DNA of 64,000 bases, taken from the NCBI GenBank assembly GCA_016806645.1, contig JACSYO010000475.1, positions 1,311,001 to 1,375,000 on the forward strand, read 5' to 3'. A program made the translations under genes and the position numbers. The first letter of the stretch is position 1; each line of letters starts with the position of its first letter. Positions 38,659 through 52,800 of the stretch are shown piece by piece. The notes beneath the pieces are model-generated. The model searched no databases and was not told the origin of the DNA. It saw nothing but the letters and a program-made list of their open reading frames with translations. This DNA is from Ophiodon elongatus. Its lineage: Eukaryota > Chordata > Actinopteri > Perciformes > Hexagrammidae.

Positions 38659-40834
38659 CTTAAACTGATTACAGCTTAAGTGTAGCAGTTGATTTAAAAA
38701 AAAAGAAGAAGTTTTCAAGGCAAACTAAGAGCCTGATTTAGAGTGAAACAAACTGATTTGTAGATAGCGCTCGACTCAATGTTCATAATATGCTGTAGAG
38801 CTATTTGAATTGCTACTTGTAGTTGTATTTCAGTTGTGTCAATTGTTTATACATCACATGGGGAGATTTACCAAGGGTTAACACTGTTAATGGTTGTTAA
38901 GTGTAATTAAATATTTGAATTGTATAACAGGTTAATAAAAATACGATGCCGGTCCCAAAATCAAAATAGTTCCTTATAACTGAGCTATTACTCATTGGAT
39001 TGTAGTGAAATGACAATGTCAGACACTTTCAACATTTATGTGTTGGGGGATTTCAAAATGTGGTTTATTAACATTGTCGTGAAGAATAGTCTGAAAGTTT
39101 CATGTGGTTGTGGTTGGTGTGGAATTTGAGTGTTAAAGGTTGGACTGAATTCCGATTAATTTGAAGGGTTTCTATGCACTCATTTAACTGTAAGAAGCAG
39201 CCTAATTCCTGTGAAGGCCTCTTGCCTTTGTTTAAACATAACATAGCCCTACACTTGCACTTGTCATGGTTAGTGAAGGCAAGCCAATGATGGTAGAGCA
39301 GCTATTGCCTCTATTAGGGGGCACTACTCTTGGCTCTTTTGATTAGCTCCAAAGGAAACCAGCCCAACTGCCTTTCATTACCGTGCCCATTACTCTCCTT
39401 TAAATGACCAAGCTTGTTTAGCTTGAGCTGGGATAATAAATGCCTCCATTTTCAGTTCACCTCTGCTTTTATTTATCCTTCAAACATAGCTGAGGGTTGA
39501 CACAGGGTTCTTGGTATTCTTTGCTGCTTTCAAGAAAACTGATCACCTTAAATGTGTGTTCACAGTATTTCATTTTTTTAGGGCTGTTTAGGAGATGCGT
39601 GTGAAAATGTGTGAACCTGTAGGTTTGTATGATGCAAACTGTGCTCTCTCGCGTGTGTTTCAACATGTTTAATATTTACTTAGACTTTTTTGCAGTACTA
39701 TTAATGTCCACAAAGTGGCAGTATTCTATTAGAATTTAACTAGTGTGATACGTGAACTGTGAGCCTAAGTTATGTGTGATGGTACACACACACACACACA
39801 CACACATACACACGCTGAGAGGCATAAATCTGGGCCTAATCGGCTCTCCCCAGCCGCCAGGTCCCTGTGGACCCAATAATAACAGCCTCACCACTGGTCT
39901 GTTCCTGCACAACCCTGACCTGCTGCCAAGGGCGTGCACACACACATGCACACTCTAACTGTGAGATTTTTACTTGGAGATGGCATATTGACTTTGATAC
40001 ATATTGTACTGCAGATTTCAAATGGTCCTTGGGGGCTCTGGATAGAGTTAGGTCCCCTACTGTATTTGGAGATGTCCATATACAGTAGGGGACCTAACTC
40101 TATCCAGAGTGGGAGCGGGACCACTGATGTGGCATTGCTCGAGTGTTGAGAACTTAAGGGCAAAGCACTTATGGCTCCCATGTTTTTTCTATAGTATGAC
40201 TTACTTCAGAAGTCACTGTTTTTAACAAGCCCTCTCTGACTTTCCCCGCATCCTCTCTCAAACATTAATGAAACCACAGAAATGTAACTGTTTAAAACGA
40301 AGTGGAAGTTCATGTCAGCAAGTCTTTTTTGTAATCTCTTTCCTGCTTTTTCTTTTGGCTCACTTTCTCATGCCACCAGCCTATCAACTCTCTTATGTCT
40401 GATCTGTCTTTCTGCCTTTGTATGTTTGTCTGTCCATCAGTATTTCCCACTCTCTCTTTCTTTCTCCCCGGGCTGATATGCTATCTGTTGTAGTTAGGTT
40501 CATTGGTGAAAAGCCCGGGTGGGACTTTATTAAGGCTCCATTGTTGTTCGACTTATTTCAGCCTCGGCTAATGAAGCCCCTCGCAACTAACATAATAAGA
40601 ACACTGTAAATAAATGAGCAATAACACACACAAAATGAAACCCCTCAAACCTTCTCCTCACCCCCTCCCTATTTCTCAGTAAAGCTTTTCCTCTTATTTT
40701 CTCTTTGTCTTTTCAAACTGCTCTTTCAAGTCATTGAGCTGATAGGCGGACACATTTTCACATTTGTGTCAAGTAAATGTGTTTCCTTTTTCTCTCACTG
40801 ATGGAGAAGGGATGGGAATGTGATTGATGAATGT

Positions 40835-40866
<32 letters not shown>

Positions 40867-43800
40867 TTGTGTGTGTTTGTGCGTGCGTGTGTGTGTGTCT
40901 GTGTCTATGTAGAATCTGTTCATGTTCTAGTTTGCGCATGGCATATATGACACCATTGCCTTCAGGCTAGAATTGAACCTTTTGACCGTATCCTTCATTC
41001 AGGATGCCGGCACTTATTGCTAAAGTGTTACGTTTGATCCTATTCATTCCATATGCTTGGTCCTCTGACACATGTGGAGCAGAGAAGACGGTCTTTGATG
41101 ACATGCTCTCTTGCATGACTTAATTTCCCCTATTGTACTTGTAACCGGTGATGGTAAGGAGTTAATACACACACTCTCGCCATGGGACAGATAAATAAAT
41201 GTGCACTAACGGACGCACACTTACGGTGACACATTAATACACATATGGTCAGTAGGAGATTAGAATCGTGGCAGCAGTGGACATACCAGTCTGTGGGAGG
41301 CATGCTCTGACAGCAGTAATCCCTCCTTATCCACAACTGACATGGACAGGAAGATAAGGCCCTTGTCTACTCTCATTTCAACTCACTGGGACAACTGGGA
41401 AGAATAGGAGCAACCGGTTGTCTGTCTCTGTTCCCATGGCAACCTGTTGCCTCTCATTGTATTTTTTTCCCAACCAATATGCAGCTGCCCTCACTTTTCT
41501 CAACTAGTGTGGAGAAGTCTATATTTGTTTGTTATGAAGCCTATATTCTGTCACCTGCAACTCTGTCTATGATGACTTATTTTGTTTCAATGTAACACAG
41601 CATACACTATATAGCAGTGTACGAATAAATTAAATTATCTCGTTATAAATCCTCTGTGAAGCTGGAGGTGGTGGCCTAAAGCTTTGAAAGGCCTGCGGGT
41701 CGCAAGCCAGTTGTTCAATAAAGATAAATCTGGGTGGGGAAAGAGCAGCGTTTCCCAGCACTGAGGTGCCTTTGAGCAACGGCCACTCCCTCGTCACCAC
41801 AACTGAGTTGCGCCTAACCCCCAACTGCTCCAGTGGAGCTGCTTGGTGGCCAGCACAGCAGACAGTGGTTGTGCTGGGCGACTTCTGGGTGTGAATATGT
41901 GTGGCTGTGTGGGTGTGAACAGAACGGTCATGAAAAAGAGAACATTGGTCTCTGCTATACCTCCCTGGTTAAATAAAGCTTAAAAAAATGTACAGCTCAG
42001 TCAGTCAGATAACGTAGGAGTTAATTAAGATGAGAATACGACACAGCCGCATATTTAATGTTTGGTATCTTTGCTCTGACCTCACACATACCTGCACAGA
42101 TATGTGATAGCTGCTATGATAGCAGATATCTTCCCCATGAGACTAGCGTCGGAGCCTACAGTTGGTCTCGTGGTGGTGAGGCTGATTAAAGCTAAGCAGC
42201 AGCAATGACGGTTGTGTTGCGATGGATAGATGTTTCATTGGCGCATTTCACGTATAAATGAAGCAGTTGCCTAAACTAGTTTGCATTCACTCCATTTTTA
42301 GCTGTGACTCTTTTAGACAGGAGTTGTTTTAGATCTATTGTCATTTTAGAGGCGTTTTAAATGGCGATATCATATTTGTCTTCCTTATTTATGAGACACC
42401 TTCAGTCTAATCATTTACAAATACACGATCAAGAGATGGTCAATCCAGGTTTTAAATACTGTGATAATTTAAAATGCCTTCCATTTATTGCTGGGCAGTT
42501 GAATCCCAAATGGACTTATCCTAATACTCAACAAGTATGTTTAACCTGTTGTGTGCCCATTTGCTTGAATGTGTGTGTGCTCGCGTGTGGGCATAGTTGT
42601 AGGTCAGAACTGCCATTAATTATTGATAGAAGAAGTGTTGCGCATGTGCTGGTACAAAGTGTTGCTAAGCAAGCGCTTAAGCCTGCCAGAGACATCTGCG
42701 AGAGAGACAGAGTTAACAAATGAGAGATAAGAAATAGAAAGCTGAAGACTGAAAGAGTGAAAGAGACAGATTCTTATGACCTATAGCTGAGAGTGTCTCC
42801 TTCCTGCTAACAAACAGACAGAAAGACGGGAAAAAGAGCTGAGAACATACCACCTGCTGTTAAAGATGGAAAGAAGTCCTCGGGAGAGCATCAAACAGGG
42901 TCCAGCTTAAAGATCATGGGATGTTTTTTTGCAATACCTGAATTTTTAAGGATGTAGAGTAGAGGATACCAGCATTTTTAAGAGCGATAGAGACTGGAAC
43001 TAGTCCGACTGATCATCTTTTTTTAGTGGCTCTGAAGCTGTGGGTGTTAGAAAGTGCTAAAGATGATGAGCCGCCAGGCTTATTTTTACCGGGTCCCTCC
43101 CCAGGAGCTCCATCGCAGGAACCAGCTCCAGGCTGATCCGGCCAAGACCAGGGCCCTTCAGACTGTCATTGATATGAAGGTAGGACTTACAGTGGATCTG
43201 GAATCAGTTAGAGCAATCAAACAACATTTTCCATAATATTATGCGACAAGGAGAGTGTGTATGATACCAGCGAGTTTAAGCTGCGTGTTGATAAGATATA
43301 AAGTGTGATGTTGTGATCTTGTTTGAGCAGTGTAGTTTGCTTTTCAGCTACAGCCTGTTGTCTGGTTTAGTCTGATATCAGCTTCATACCAACAAACCTT
43401 TACTTATTGATGTGCACTGCTGAAACGTGAGCAGCAGTAGAGGTTTGGGCTTGGCTTGTAATGCAGACACAAACATACATGCACAAACAATCTAAAAAGC
43501 ATTGTCTTATTGTTGCCTACTGTCCGTATGGCGGCCATGCCTATGTAAAGGCAATTACTGGTCTATGCAGAGTTGAGCACTTATTCAATTTGTTTCAAAT
43601 GTCACATATGGAAGCTTTCACTCTCATCTCAGCCCTTTGAAGTTAGAGCTGTGAAAAATGCAGTTGACTCCACATGCATCATGCACAGCTCCCCTCCACC
43701 CCCCACCCCCCACACCCCCGCACACACACACACATTGTTCAGCAAACACTTGTTATAAAAGTGGTTCCTTTACAGCAAAACCACAGTTATTTTTCACACA

Positions 43801-46800
43801 TATGTTGTGATTTGTCTGCCTATTAACAGACTGCACATGTGCTTGGATGCTCACACTGTTGCAAATGCATGAGAGAATCTGACTGCATTAATTACCAAGT
43901 CAAAACTAACATCGCCAGAAGGATTAGTCATGAAGGGGGAGAGAGAGAAAGATGCAGTAACAGTCTTCCTTTGGGGAATTTGATAATGAGTATGACATAT
44001 TGTCCTGCATTGTGGATGTGAAACTGTCCTCTGTTTATGTTGTTGAGTATTCATGCAAAATCCGGTGTGTTTTTCGTGCTGTGCGTGTGTGTGTGTGTGT
44101 GTGTGCTTTTTCTTTTTCTAAGTGGTGTATGTTTCCGTTTTGTGATTACAGAAAACCAACCCCCCTTTCTGTTTTGATCCTGACGTTATCTGGCAGGTAC
44201 AGTAATAAGTGCTCACCTCTTAAACCTTTCTGTCAACTCAACATGGTCTACAAGAATACAGTATTTGTATTTTCCCATATCCCTATCATAAATTCTTCCT
44301 TGGTTGGAATGCAGCGCCATCATGTACAGTAGTTCATGTTTCAGCGGTTTTGAGGCACAGCCTTTTCGTATACTATAGTACCCGAATGTTGTTTTTGATA
44401 TTACCCTCTGTATTTTCTTTGGATTTTCCTTGTTTCTCTTCCACCGGGAGATGTTTTTTTCTTTCTGTGCTCTGGAGCAGAAACAGATAGCAATCCGATA
44501 TTAAACACAGAGCAAGGTTTATAAATCAGAAATTAACATAAAGCAATGTAAATGATTGAAAAGCATAGTCTGTGTGTAGTCGTTATTGTATTGTGTGGAG
44601 GGATTCCCCTAGATGCCTGAATGCCCCACCTTGACTTTTTTCCCCAGGTGTTGTCCTTGCATACACACTGCTTGTGTGTTATGTGTATCTTTATGCATTC
44701 CTGTTGGCCTGGTCTACTTGTGTTTGTTTAGGATGGTATGCAGCACTGGTGCTAGGCAGGGCTGTTGTCAGAGGATGTAATAGAGGTCAGATGCTTATAT
44801 GTTGCCTGTGGTTTATGCTGATGGCATCATACAATCTGCTTCCATTTATATAATTACCTGTCTCTTCTCTTCCAAGGTTTAGCATTTAACGTATGTCTGA
44901 ACCCATGGAGCTAAACAACCTTAGGACCTGTCCATGACAGACCCTTCCATTCCCTCATAGATACATCTTGGCTGCACACAACTGTCCGCCTTGACATTTC
45001 CCCTGTTTTACCAGACATTCTAGTCAGAAATAAGAGTACACATTAAATAGTTATGATCCAGGAAGCGACATTTTCTTCCGTAAATATGCTGAATCACTGT
45101 TTAATTACTGAGTGTGATCAAGGCTGTGTCCAACAATTTCTGTAACATTGGAGCCAGGGTTTAAACATATCCCTTGAGCTACCATTTTATATTCTGTACA
45201 TAGTTATTTCTGTCACTCTTCATGTGAACAAACAAGTGCAGCACTATGAAAGTCTTTTTGGAGAAACTGTCTGAAAATATGCGCCGCTAAACCTGTTTTT
45301 AAACGGTATCGCTTCTATCTAGTTTTGTCGTTAACCTGCTCTCTTTCTGTATTTGTACTTTTTTGCATGACATCTTATAGGGATAAGTTGATGGATAGAT
45401 CAATGATATCTGAGACAGGTAAGCCCCTATTAAAGTCAAGAGCCTAATATCCAGAGTCAGATCTTTGCTAGTCTGACACACCGAGTGTAGCAGCCTATTT
45501 TAGTTGGCATTCTCCTCTCCTTCTGCTTTCTGTCCTATCTATTTTGCAAAGGCACTGCCGCTGCATCCTGTGCTTAACGCTGCCCAAGATGATTGGGATC
45601 GGGTGAAAGAAATATAAAGCATTTTTCTCCCTATACCAGCATGATAATGTGTGGAGCCTGACCTTTCTTTAGCGATGACACAGCGCTGTGGAGATAGGTC
45701 TGGCTATGCAAGACTAGATCTTTGCTGACTCTTTGCCTGCCTACTGTTGCTGGTGCAGGACACCAAGATTTCTTCCCTGGAGAGGAACATCAGAGACTTG
45801 GAGGATGAGGTCCAGATGTTAAAGACCAGTGGCCTGCTGCACCCTGACGACAGGCATGATGAACTCAAGCAGGTGGAGGTCTACAAGAGCCATTCTAAAT
45901 TCATGAAGACTAAGGTAGAATGTCTCTGCTCACCACTTGAGACAACTTCAAACTGCATTACCCGAGCAATGCATGTTTGCCTTGAACCATCAGTCATGAC
46001 TGCATGAGAACCTGTTATGTGCATGTTGCATGTCGCCATTGCATGCTCATGGAGAAGCAAGCATGAGTGTGGTGAAATCTTGATGAACTACATGTTACAG
46101 GATATTGTGTCTTTTGGTTGCTTTTTAGAGGCTTTTATCCTCCCGTGTTGCATGACACTAAGCACTCCTACGCTTATAAATATATCTGTTATTTCATATT
46201 CAGGGTCGGGTTTCTTGTTTCTTCCTTATTTCCCATGAAATATTTGTGTGCCTTACCTACCTTACCTGTGGGATGACCAAGCATTGTACTGCTCTCCTAT
46301 CTGTGACGGCTGACTGTTCCGAGGGAGCGAGCTCAGGCCGTATCGGCTTACAGGGCACCGTGTCTGTTTACTACCTTCAGCTGGCAGGAAGACCTTTAGA
46401 GAGGCCCGACTAATATGTCTCTATTCCAGGCTGTATGGTTTATTCATTGGGACCCAGCAGTGCCCCGGACTGACATGCACACATTTGAATAGGCACATGA
46501 ATATATCTACAGGAGCCATATTTAAAAATGTAGTTTCAAGTTTCACAGAGTTTCTAGCTGAGTGTTCATCATGGCTGAGGCTCATGACTAGAGCTCCATG
46601 TGAAAATGTATGTCTTTTGTTTATTAATGGCGCTCTTTGTAGGGCCCATTTGTCATTGCGTCGGGGAAGTTCTTGATGCAATCATAAAAGAGATGTTTTC
46701 ATGAATGGGGCCCTGACAGATGAATGTGAGCTTACAGCGACAGAGGAAACAGCTCTCTCCTCACCCGTCCTGACCTGGGATGATATACATCACAATGATG

Positions 46801-49800
46801 GCACTGGCTCGCTCTCCCTTGTCTCATCTTTCTACGTAACAGAGAAACACCATGCGCAGTCACACAGATTCATTCTATATCCTTGAAGTGTTTAGGGTCT
46901 TGGTCTTTCAGCAGCGGCGGCGACTGGTGTTGAGGTGAGACCGTGATAAGAGAAACCAGAGAGGACAGCGTCCCTGTCCTCTCTGGTTTCCTCTGTGGGC
47001 TTTGATTTACTCAAACACCAGAAAGTGACTTCTGAGAACATGAACATTTGTTCAAGCATGACCAAGTATGACAGTAAATTTATATCCAGATTATCTTTTC
47101 CAACAGGACTTGATTAAGTGTAACATTCTGAATCCTCAGCGGTGAGGTTGAGGAGTTCAGAGTGTGAAGGAGCAAGCAGCCAGTTTCCCAGCTGTAGTTT
47201 AGTGGCTTGCTGTCTTCTTGTCTTTGTGTCTCTGTAGGAGCAGGCCTTGTCACCATGTCTGTCTTCCATCAGAACAGCTCCCTCCTTCCTCCACACCACC
47301 CAACAGCCCTGGATCACAGAACAAGCAGAAGTACCCCTCTCATTAGCCGCTCTCCATTTCTTTCATTCAACCTTATATTTTTGCCCCTCATTTTATCTTT
47401 TTATTTTTTGTCCATTCCATGCCATTTCCTACTTCCTTTTGTCCCTGTCTTACTATCCTCTCACCAGTCTCACCACACTGAGTCACCTTCTTGCTCCTGT
47501 GTCCTTTCATTTACCCTGTCTCCTTGTCTCCCTTTTCTCTCGGGCTCTTTATTTCTCACAGGGTTGATTGGCCAATCTCTTGTCCAGTCATAATTCCCCC
47601 GTTATGAGTTGAACCATGATCACAAAATTAGGGAAATCTCTCTTTGAATCAGCGTTGTTCATTTTTGGCACCAGTGGACAGATAACAATCTTCTGCAACT
47701 GGCTAGCACAGAAACCTCCCTCTATTAATGAATTTGATTTTGTTTGTGGTTTTCTGTTCTGTTCTATATGGCCTTCTGTAATCTGTAATCTTCTGTAATC
47801 TGTAATAGGTCAGCTATGTGAGTGTAATATTGCTCCCCATAACTCTGTCTGCCTGCATGTATTTTCACTCTTTGGCTGTTTGACTTGGTGTGTCCATAGA
47901 GCAGACAGTAGGCGTAGGACCCCCTGAGGACTGATAATGTAGGGCTGGGTGATAATTCAATATTATAATATATCATTTATCCAAGTAAATGTATCATGCA
48001 ACAATTATATATTTAGATATTATAGTTTACAGTTTTTTGTTTGAATGAAAAAGTTAATTTTACCTAAATGTGTCACAGAATGAGATATATTTCAGATTTT
48101 CTTTTTTTCTTTTCGTAAAGTAAAACAATTTGATTGACATTTTTCACCGTGATTTTGAATAATGACACAGCGATCACGCTATCGGTTTTGTGCATATTGC
48201 CCACTTCTATATTAAACAGCATGTTTTCAAAATGCTGAAAGTCCTGTTCATAGAGAACAAAGTGTGGAGAACATTGTCCCTTTCAGTGATACACAACAGC
48301 AACACGTACCTTGGTGTGTATGTGGTTTGTGGGCCTGCATGTGTTTGCTCGAAGAAAAAAAAAGGTTTTGTTATCTGTTGACTTAATGATGACTAAAAGG
48401 TTTTCATAACACATTCGTGCTTGCGTTTCTGTGATTTTCAGATTGAGCAGCAGAAGCAGGAGCTGAACAGGAAAGAGTCAGAGATGCAGGCTCTTCAGAC
48501 CAAACTAGAAACACTGACCAATCAGAACTCCGACTGCAAGCAACACATTGAGGTGCTAAAGGAGTCGCTTAGCGCCAAGGAACAACGGGCCAATACACTG
48601 CAGACAGAGGTCAGTACACCTACACTCACACAGAAAAGTAGCTGTTGGTCCAACTCTGGCACATTTTCTGTGATGATGATCAATGTGCGCTGACCAACTG
48701 GTCTTTATGACCAACTTGCATGCACAGATACTTAGATGACAGAGGTCATCACAACCTCTGCAAGTGTACACAATCCTGGTTTCTTTTACTTTCTGCTTCT
48801 CTAATGGACGTTGAGGTGGGTGGAAAACATTTCTATGTGGTTGGCTCCTGTAGTCCACCAGTGAGCTGATACATGTGGGAGGGTCAGTTAGTCAAAAGGC
48901 TGGATGGAGAAAGCTGGCAGCTTTTTCCTCTTCATCTTTGAAGTTTCTAAACTCTGTGGCTTTAATGATTTTATCACTGCTGTTAGGGATGGAGGCGGGT
49001 TGTACTTAGAAAGATGGAGGTGTGTGTGTGTGTGTGTGGGGCGAGTAGCATTTTGCATTTTTCTCCATCACTCTAGACTTGGAACTGATAATTTAAAACT
49101 TTAGATTTCTTTGTGTTAGGCAGTTGAGAACGGCCCACTAACTATGTCCACTCATCATTACAGGAAGCAATTTGGGCCAAAATTAGGCCTAATTGTCCAT
49201 ACATGTGCAAGGAATTTTGGCCCTCGCAGATAGCAGAATACATCATACTAGAAGGAATTGTTTTTTGTAGTGGGTGGTTTCTTCTGTGTGTATGTTTTTG
49301 TTTGAGTGTCCTACTTAAATGGCATGTAAAGAAATGTTCTCTTGTCATAGGCGTAAATGAATGGCTAGACCAGGAGAGATTTATTTCTTTGCACAGTTCT
49401 TGCACATGATGAGTTTACATATGTACATACATGCATTTTCTGTTGTTGATGTGTAAATCAACTCGTCACTTCTCAGGATTGTTGCGAGAACAGAAACACG
49501 ATAGCTTTCTTTTTATGACTTAAATTATCTTGCTACTATTTTTCTTACTAGTATTTGTTTTTTTAAGATTGTATCATGATTTTTTTTCAATTGGTTGGAA
49601 ATCAAGGCAGGTTCCCGGCTGTTCAGAGGTCAAAATGTCTCAGAAACGCTGAGGAAAGCCTCGGGCTGAAACATGTCTGTTTCCTTCTGCCGCTGTGCAT
49701 CATTAAAAGTGTTACATACCGAGCGAGGGAATGGGAGACAGGGGCTCTTCAACCCGCGGTTCACTCCTCAAATTCTACATCTCTTCGTTCACAAGTTAGA

Positions 49801-52800
49801 CAAATCATGTTTGTTGCAGCAGTCCATTGTCGTAACCTATTTCATAAATTTACCCCACAAATTGTGATACACATGCTGTTCCTCGTGATATGAACACAAT
49901 GCTTTTTTGATTAAGTTATAACCCCCCTCTCTGTTTTTCTTTATGTTGCCAGGAAGTAAATTATTATTTGTTTTTTTACATAATTTGTGCAGTCTTGAAT
50001 CTGACCAGATCCATGAACTTCAAAGCATGTGACTTTGAAAACAGCATGTTAGCATCTTTGCGGTATTCTACATTATTTGCTATCCTCATGGCTCCTTTTT
50101 GTAGTGCGCATAATGAGTGCAATGTGTTTTTGTATATGTCCACACAGTAATTTATATATGGTAATACAAGTGAACTGTACAAAGTGTGTAACGCTTTATG
50201 ATGTGCCTTGTTCTTCCCAGAACTGCAACGCTCCTTGCCAACTTTGCTCTCATATATCTTATATGAGATTTCCAGCACATTTTGTGTCTAATATCACAAC
50301 CATAAATGTAATTTCATATATCTTTCCTATATGAATATGGTAACATACTGTATACAGTAGTTTATGCATGACACATGAATATTGCAGATAATAGAGTGTA
50401 CTTGTTCTCGTTGGTGAAGAATATAATTGTAGTTGCATGAGCCAGTAAATGTTTTGGCCAAAGCTGAAATAAAAATGATGTCCATGAGTGGGCAGGTATA
50501 TGTAATATAATATATATAAAAGACTGTAATGCTCGGAGGGCACTGGGTACAGCACTGTGCTCTGTAGCCTGTCTTCCTCTCACTTCTCAGAGGCTACTGC
50601 AGCAGGCTGTAAACTGATATGATCTTGATCACCACACACACACACACACACACACACATAGTCACCCACCCACGCAAAGACATACACACAAAAATATGTA
50701 CCCTGTCAGTTCTCGAGTAGTTTTTCCCTGCTATTGAAGTGGCATTTTCCCACGCTTGGGAAAATCTAGGGTTTCCTGGACTAAGTGGGCAAACCAGAGG
50801 ATGAGTAAAGATATTGAGTGCGCTTGAGGCCAGCCGTGGCCCTGCATTCGTCTTCTGTCCGATTGTCATTCGGTTAGAAAGCACAGCCATTCTTTTAGGA
50901 TCACCGTCCGTTCCTTCCATCTACTCATTCTATTACTTCATCTCCCTTCAGCAGTTTGTTTCAGCTTCCCTACGTCTCATTTCAAATTCCTAAAGAGCCC
51001 CAGATTTCCTTTCAGTTTCACTCATGACTACTGGGGCATCATACCCCTCCCCATATAGTACGTGTGTGTGTGTGTGTGTGTGTGTGTTTATGCGTGTGCC
51101 AGGCAGGTCTTATCACGAATGACAGTGATTGGTACAGTAGTCCACTCCCCCAGAGACACACTGGTGTGTCCTGTCTCCCAGACCTGAGGAGCAGCTTCAT
51201 CTCACAGACTTGTCTCTAAAAGCAATTCACATTAGGATGGGACTAAGAAGGGACCAGTCAGCGAACAGAGCAGGCACTGTGAGCGAGGGAATGAGAAAAT
51301 GGAAGTGTATTTATTTGTCAGTCAAAGTTAAGGACAGCTTCTAAATGGGCATGATTGAATACGGCTCCAGATAACTGGAAAATGTGGAAAATAATGTGCG
51401 CGTGTAAGCATTGTGAGTTGACTGCCCTCGTCTCTGGAAACATAACTCTTTAATACAGTACGTGTATGTGTCACTCTTGCCCCGATCACAACAATGCAGG
51501 ACCGTAATTGTACTCCAGCAGATCAGGTATCAGAGACCTTCCTTCATATTTAACTAGCCAGCGACAAAGCAACAGGCCATAACCTCAGTGGTAAAGCGGC
51601 TTGCAGGTGCTTTGACTATGTTTAGTTTTCTTTGAGAAGAACATAAACATTGTACTGAAAGAGGCCAAACCAGATTGTGTGTGTTGGCCTGTTGCACTTG
51701 CATCACATCCAGTTGGATTTATTTACATGAAATGGACTCTAATCTGTTTTAAAATTGCCTTGTATGGGAAAATAAAAGCTAAAAAGACGATACGATAATA
51801 ACAAAACAATGACAGGAATAAAGTGCAACATAAATTACTGAAACAAAGGTAAAACATTCTTCAAGAACCTAATTTACACATGAGTTTTCGTTACTTTCAA
51901 GACTTATTCAATACAGCATGATGTTCATTGAGTAAATTATGGGGAAAGTGGGAAAAACATTCTGTACATTCCCTCAAATCTACTGTATCTCTTTAACCAA
52001 ATCACACACAATTAGGCTTTTCTAACAATCTTCTTTTTTTAACAATAATATTTGTTTTTCACTTCCATTCACTGAGCCTTCTCTGAAACAGTTTGAAGCC
52101 CTTTGCAAACCTATGATTTAACCCATTCTGAATAGTCAAAATTTCTGCAATATTTCAAATAATCTAATATGAAAAAAACATAATTTATGTGACTAGGTGT
52201 TTGGGGGTGTGCTGTAGGGTAAATTGCCCACAATGTCAGTTCTCAAGTCATTGCATAACAGTAACTAAAGGATGGACTAATATATATGCATATATATATG
52301 CATGACCGTATTAGACACGTTTTTTATTTTTTCGTCAGTGAAATTTAGGCATAATAATAAACGGCATGCTTGCTCGTTACACATGGTTAATGCAGCACAT
52401 GTTATTGGGAAGAACTAGTTTAGGATTTTTAGTGTGTTTGTTTGCATTATTTTAAAGCTACTGTGCTCTCATCTATATGGCAGCATAAGAATAATAACAT
52501 GAGAGGGATATTGGCTGTTGAGCTGTGGAGCGCCTTGAGCAAGTGCAGCCCCATTTTCTCCTCCACTTTGTGAGAACAAATTATTTGTACGTGTCGACTG
52601 GATAAGCTGCTGGTAGGACGGTTGTTTGAGCCATGTTCCTGCTGTCTGTGCTGAACCCTGCTCCCCACTTTCAGTAAAGAAAGTAGGCCCTGTGTGTTGT
52701 GGCTCACTGGTTAAAAGGTGTTGCAGACATTCTTGTGAAAAGACATACAGCCTGTCTTAGCACAAATAATTTCTTGGCGTTCTCTTTGTGTCATTGCTGT

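Larger units (their letters stand above)
36779..43104 (+). other. erc2: erc2 intron
   Basis: About 6.3 kb. The flanking exons join directly in the family (VRE then ELHRR), so no exon is expected or seen. It contains several microsatellites, a perfect 30-bp inverted repeat (40036-40109) and a SINE-like element (41690-41990). Confidence 0.85.
45915..48441 (+). other. erc2: erc2 intron
   Basis: About 2.5 kb. It contains a perfect 17-bp hairpin (46952-46990) and a duplicated 17-bp unit (47774-47806). No exon was seen. Confidence 0.85.

Noticed and set aside
41130..41336. Possible small gene in the erc2 intron
   Set aside because: No homologous motif, no codon-like pattern and repetitive surroundings.
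48622..48693. Read-through extension of the erc2 exon past 48609
   Set aside because: Sequence after LQTE does not match the family, while VDALR at 61341 does, with proper donor and acceptor.
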